DNA from: Micromonospora sp. WMMD1128
GTDB taxonomy: Bacteria > Actinomycetota > Actinomycetes > Mycobacteriales > Micromonosporaceae
NCBI RefSeq assembly: GCF_027497235.1
Contig: NZ_CP114902.1
Coordinates: 3,175,501 to 3,239,500 of the forward strand
DNA length: 64,000 nt
Reading direction: 5' to 3'
Part shown: positions 63,595 through 64,000 of the stretch, in pieces
How positions within the stretch are numbered: the first letter of the stretch is position 1
Layout: every line of letters starts with the position of its first letter
The notes under the pieces: model-generated
Database searches by the model: none
The model's input: the letters and a program-made list of their open reading frames with translations, nothing else
Told to the model about the DNA's origin: nothing
Position numbers and translations under genes: made by a program

Positions 63595-64000
63595 CGGGTG
63601 GCGCCGCCGGCCGTCGGACACCCCGGTTCCACCAGGCCGCCGGCCGATGAGCACGCGCTCGCCACCGGGTCCAGCCATGAGCCTGTTGGAACGCGTCACC
63701 GTCACGCCACGCCTCGCCTCCCTCCGGCGCGGAAGCAGGACCGACTGCTCCGGCCCAAACGGGCGGCAGTTTCCCCAACGTGCCCGGACCCATCGGTCGA
63801 GGATCAAGGCAGCGGCAGATCTTGGTACGAAATGGCCCCCACGGGGGCACTTTCGTACCAAGATCTCTGGCGCTTCCACAGATTGGAAGATCGATCTCGG
63901 AGTGCGGGAGCACCATGATCACGCCGCTACATCGCCACGCCGCACCATCGGCGCGGCGACGGACAGCGCAACGCGCGGATGGCCTAGCGACGGGGGTCGG
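63595..64000. other. Right-edge interval with no recognised gene
   Basis: After the exonuclease stop codon there is no credible coding region to the window end. The only clear structure is the 50-bp near-perfect palindrome at 63817-63866. The short frames present lack ribosome binding sites. Confidence 0.45.
63817..63866. repeat. 50-bp near-perfect palindrome
   Basis: The arms 63817-63840 and 63843-63866 pair at 22 of 24 positions around a two-base centre, with AGATCTTGGTACGAAA at the outer ends. The structure could extrude as a cruciform or act as a strong terminator. It resembles palindromic intergenic repeats in Micromonospora-like genomes, but a homology search is needed. Confidence 0.8.

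Noticed and set aside
63817-63866. Phage attachment site or integration scar
   Set aside because: There is no integrase, tRNA gene or direct-repeat flank; a structural palindrome explains it better.

Overview
The window is chromosomal DNA of a high-GC filamentous actinomycete, most likely Micromonospora or another Micromonosporaceae. This rests on the GC-rich codon usage, a SapB-type (ram) morphogenetic locus, a CebR-type cellulase operator, and dispersed GC-rich palindromes. The genus is inference. No tRNA, rRNA, IS element, integrase or CRISPR array was seen.

Layout. 1-4178 (minus): an operon of a membrane-anchored repeat protein, a NUDIX hydrolase, a phosphatase/alpha-beta-hydrolase fusion, an NMN-adenylyltransferase-like protein and, at the left edge, a truncated XRE regulator. 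4285-6437: an imine-reductase-like oxidoreductase divergent from an HxlR regulator, then a CPBP membrane protease. 6591-14311: a class III lanthipeptide (SapB/RamS) locus with two RamS-like precursors, a RamC synthetase, two ABC half-transporters and two RamR-type regulators. 14312-15235 is non-coding and rich in hairpins.

15236-31877 is the most unusual part: a RiPP cluster with two nitrile-hydratase-like-leader (NHLP) precursors and two different YcaO systems. One is an azoline system (E1-like/YcaO fusion plus SagB-type dehydrogenase). The other is a thioamide-type YcaO-TfuA pair with a B12-binding radical SAM enzyme. A complete NHLM export set (peptidase-ABC, second ABC, HlyD-like adaptor) and a MerR regulator complete it. 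One precursor core is very Cys-rich (LDSSCACCCPCCCT). The other (VAPVADNNVNVIAVLIL) has no Cys, Ser or Thr, which suggests division of labour between the two modification branches behind one exporter. A lipoprotein (32057-33076) and a large LuxR/AAA regulator (33228-36104) flank it.

36544-52398 is an alpha-glucan utilisation locus: three secreted GH87-type alpha-1,3-glucanases, a GH13 alpha-glucosidase, a MalEFG-type ABC importer and a LacI regulator, with candidate promoters and operators. The logic is secreted depolymerisation of alpha-1,3-glucan (as in fungal walls), oligosaccharide import, and cytoplasmic hydrolysis. 52768-58052 is a stress/envelope region: SigB/SigF-type sigma factor, GerMN lipoprotein, sensor kinase, OmpR regulator, two STAS proteins, a small membrane protein and a BON protein. 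58103-62318 holds a Tat-exported CBM2-GH5 cellulase behind a near-consensus CebR box and a secreted discoidin/beta-helix protein. 62671-63594 encodes a stand-alone 5'-3' exonuclease.

A recurring structural theme is a GGGGCCCC-armed hairpin placed immediately after, or overlapping, the stop codon of four unrelated minus-strand genes, preceded by a conserved AGGTRAGG. Several other intergenic hairpins (14527-14688, 14848-14894, 52563-52611, 63817-63866) look like members of repeat families.
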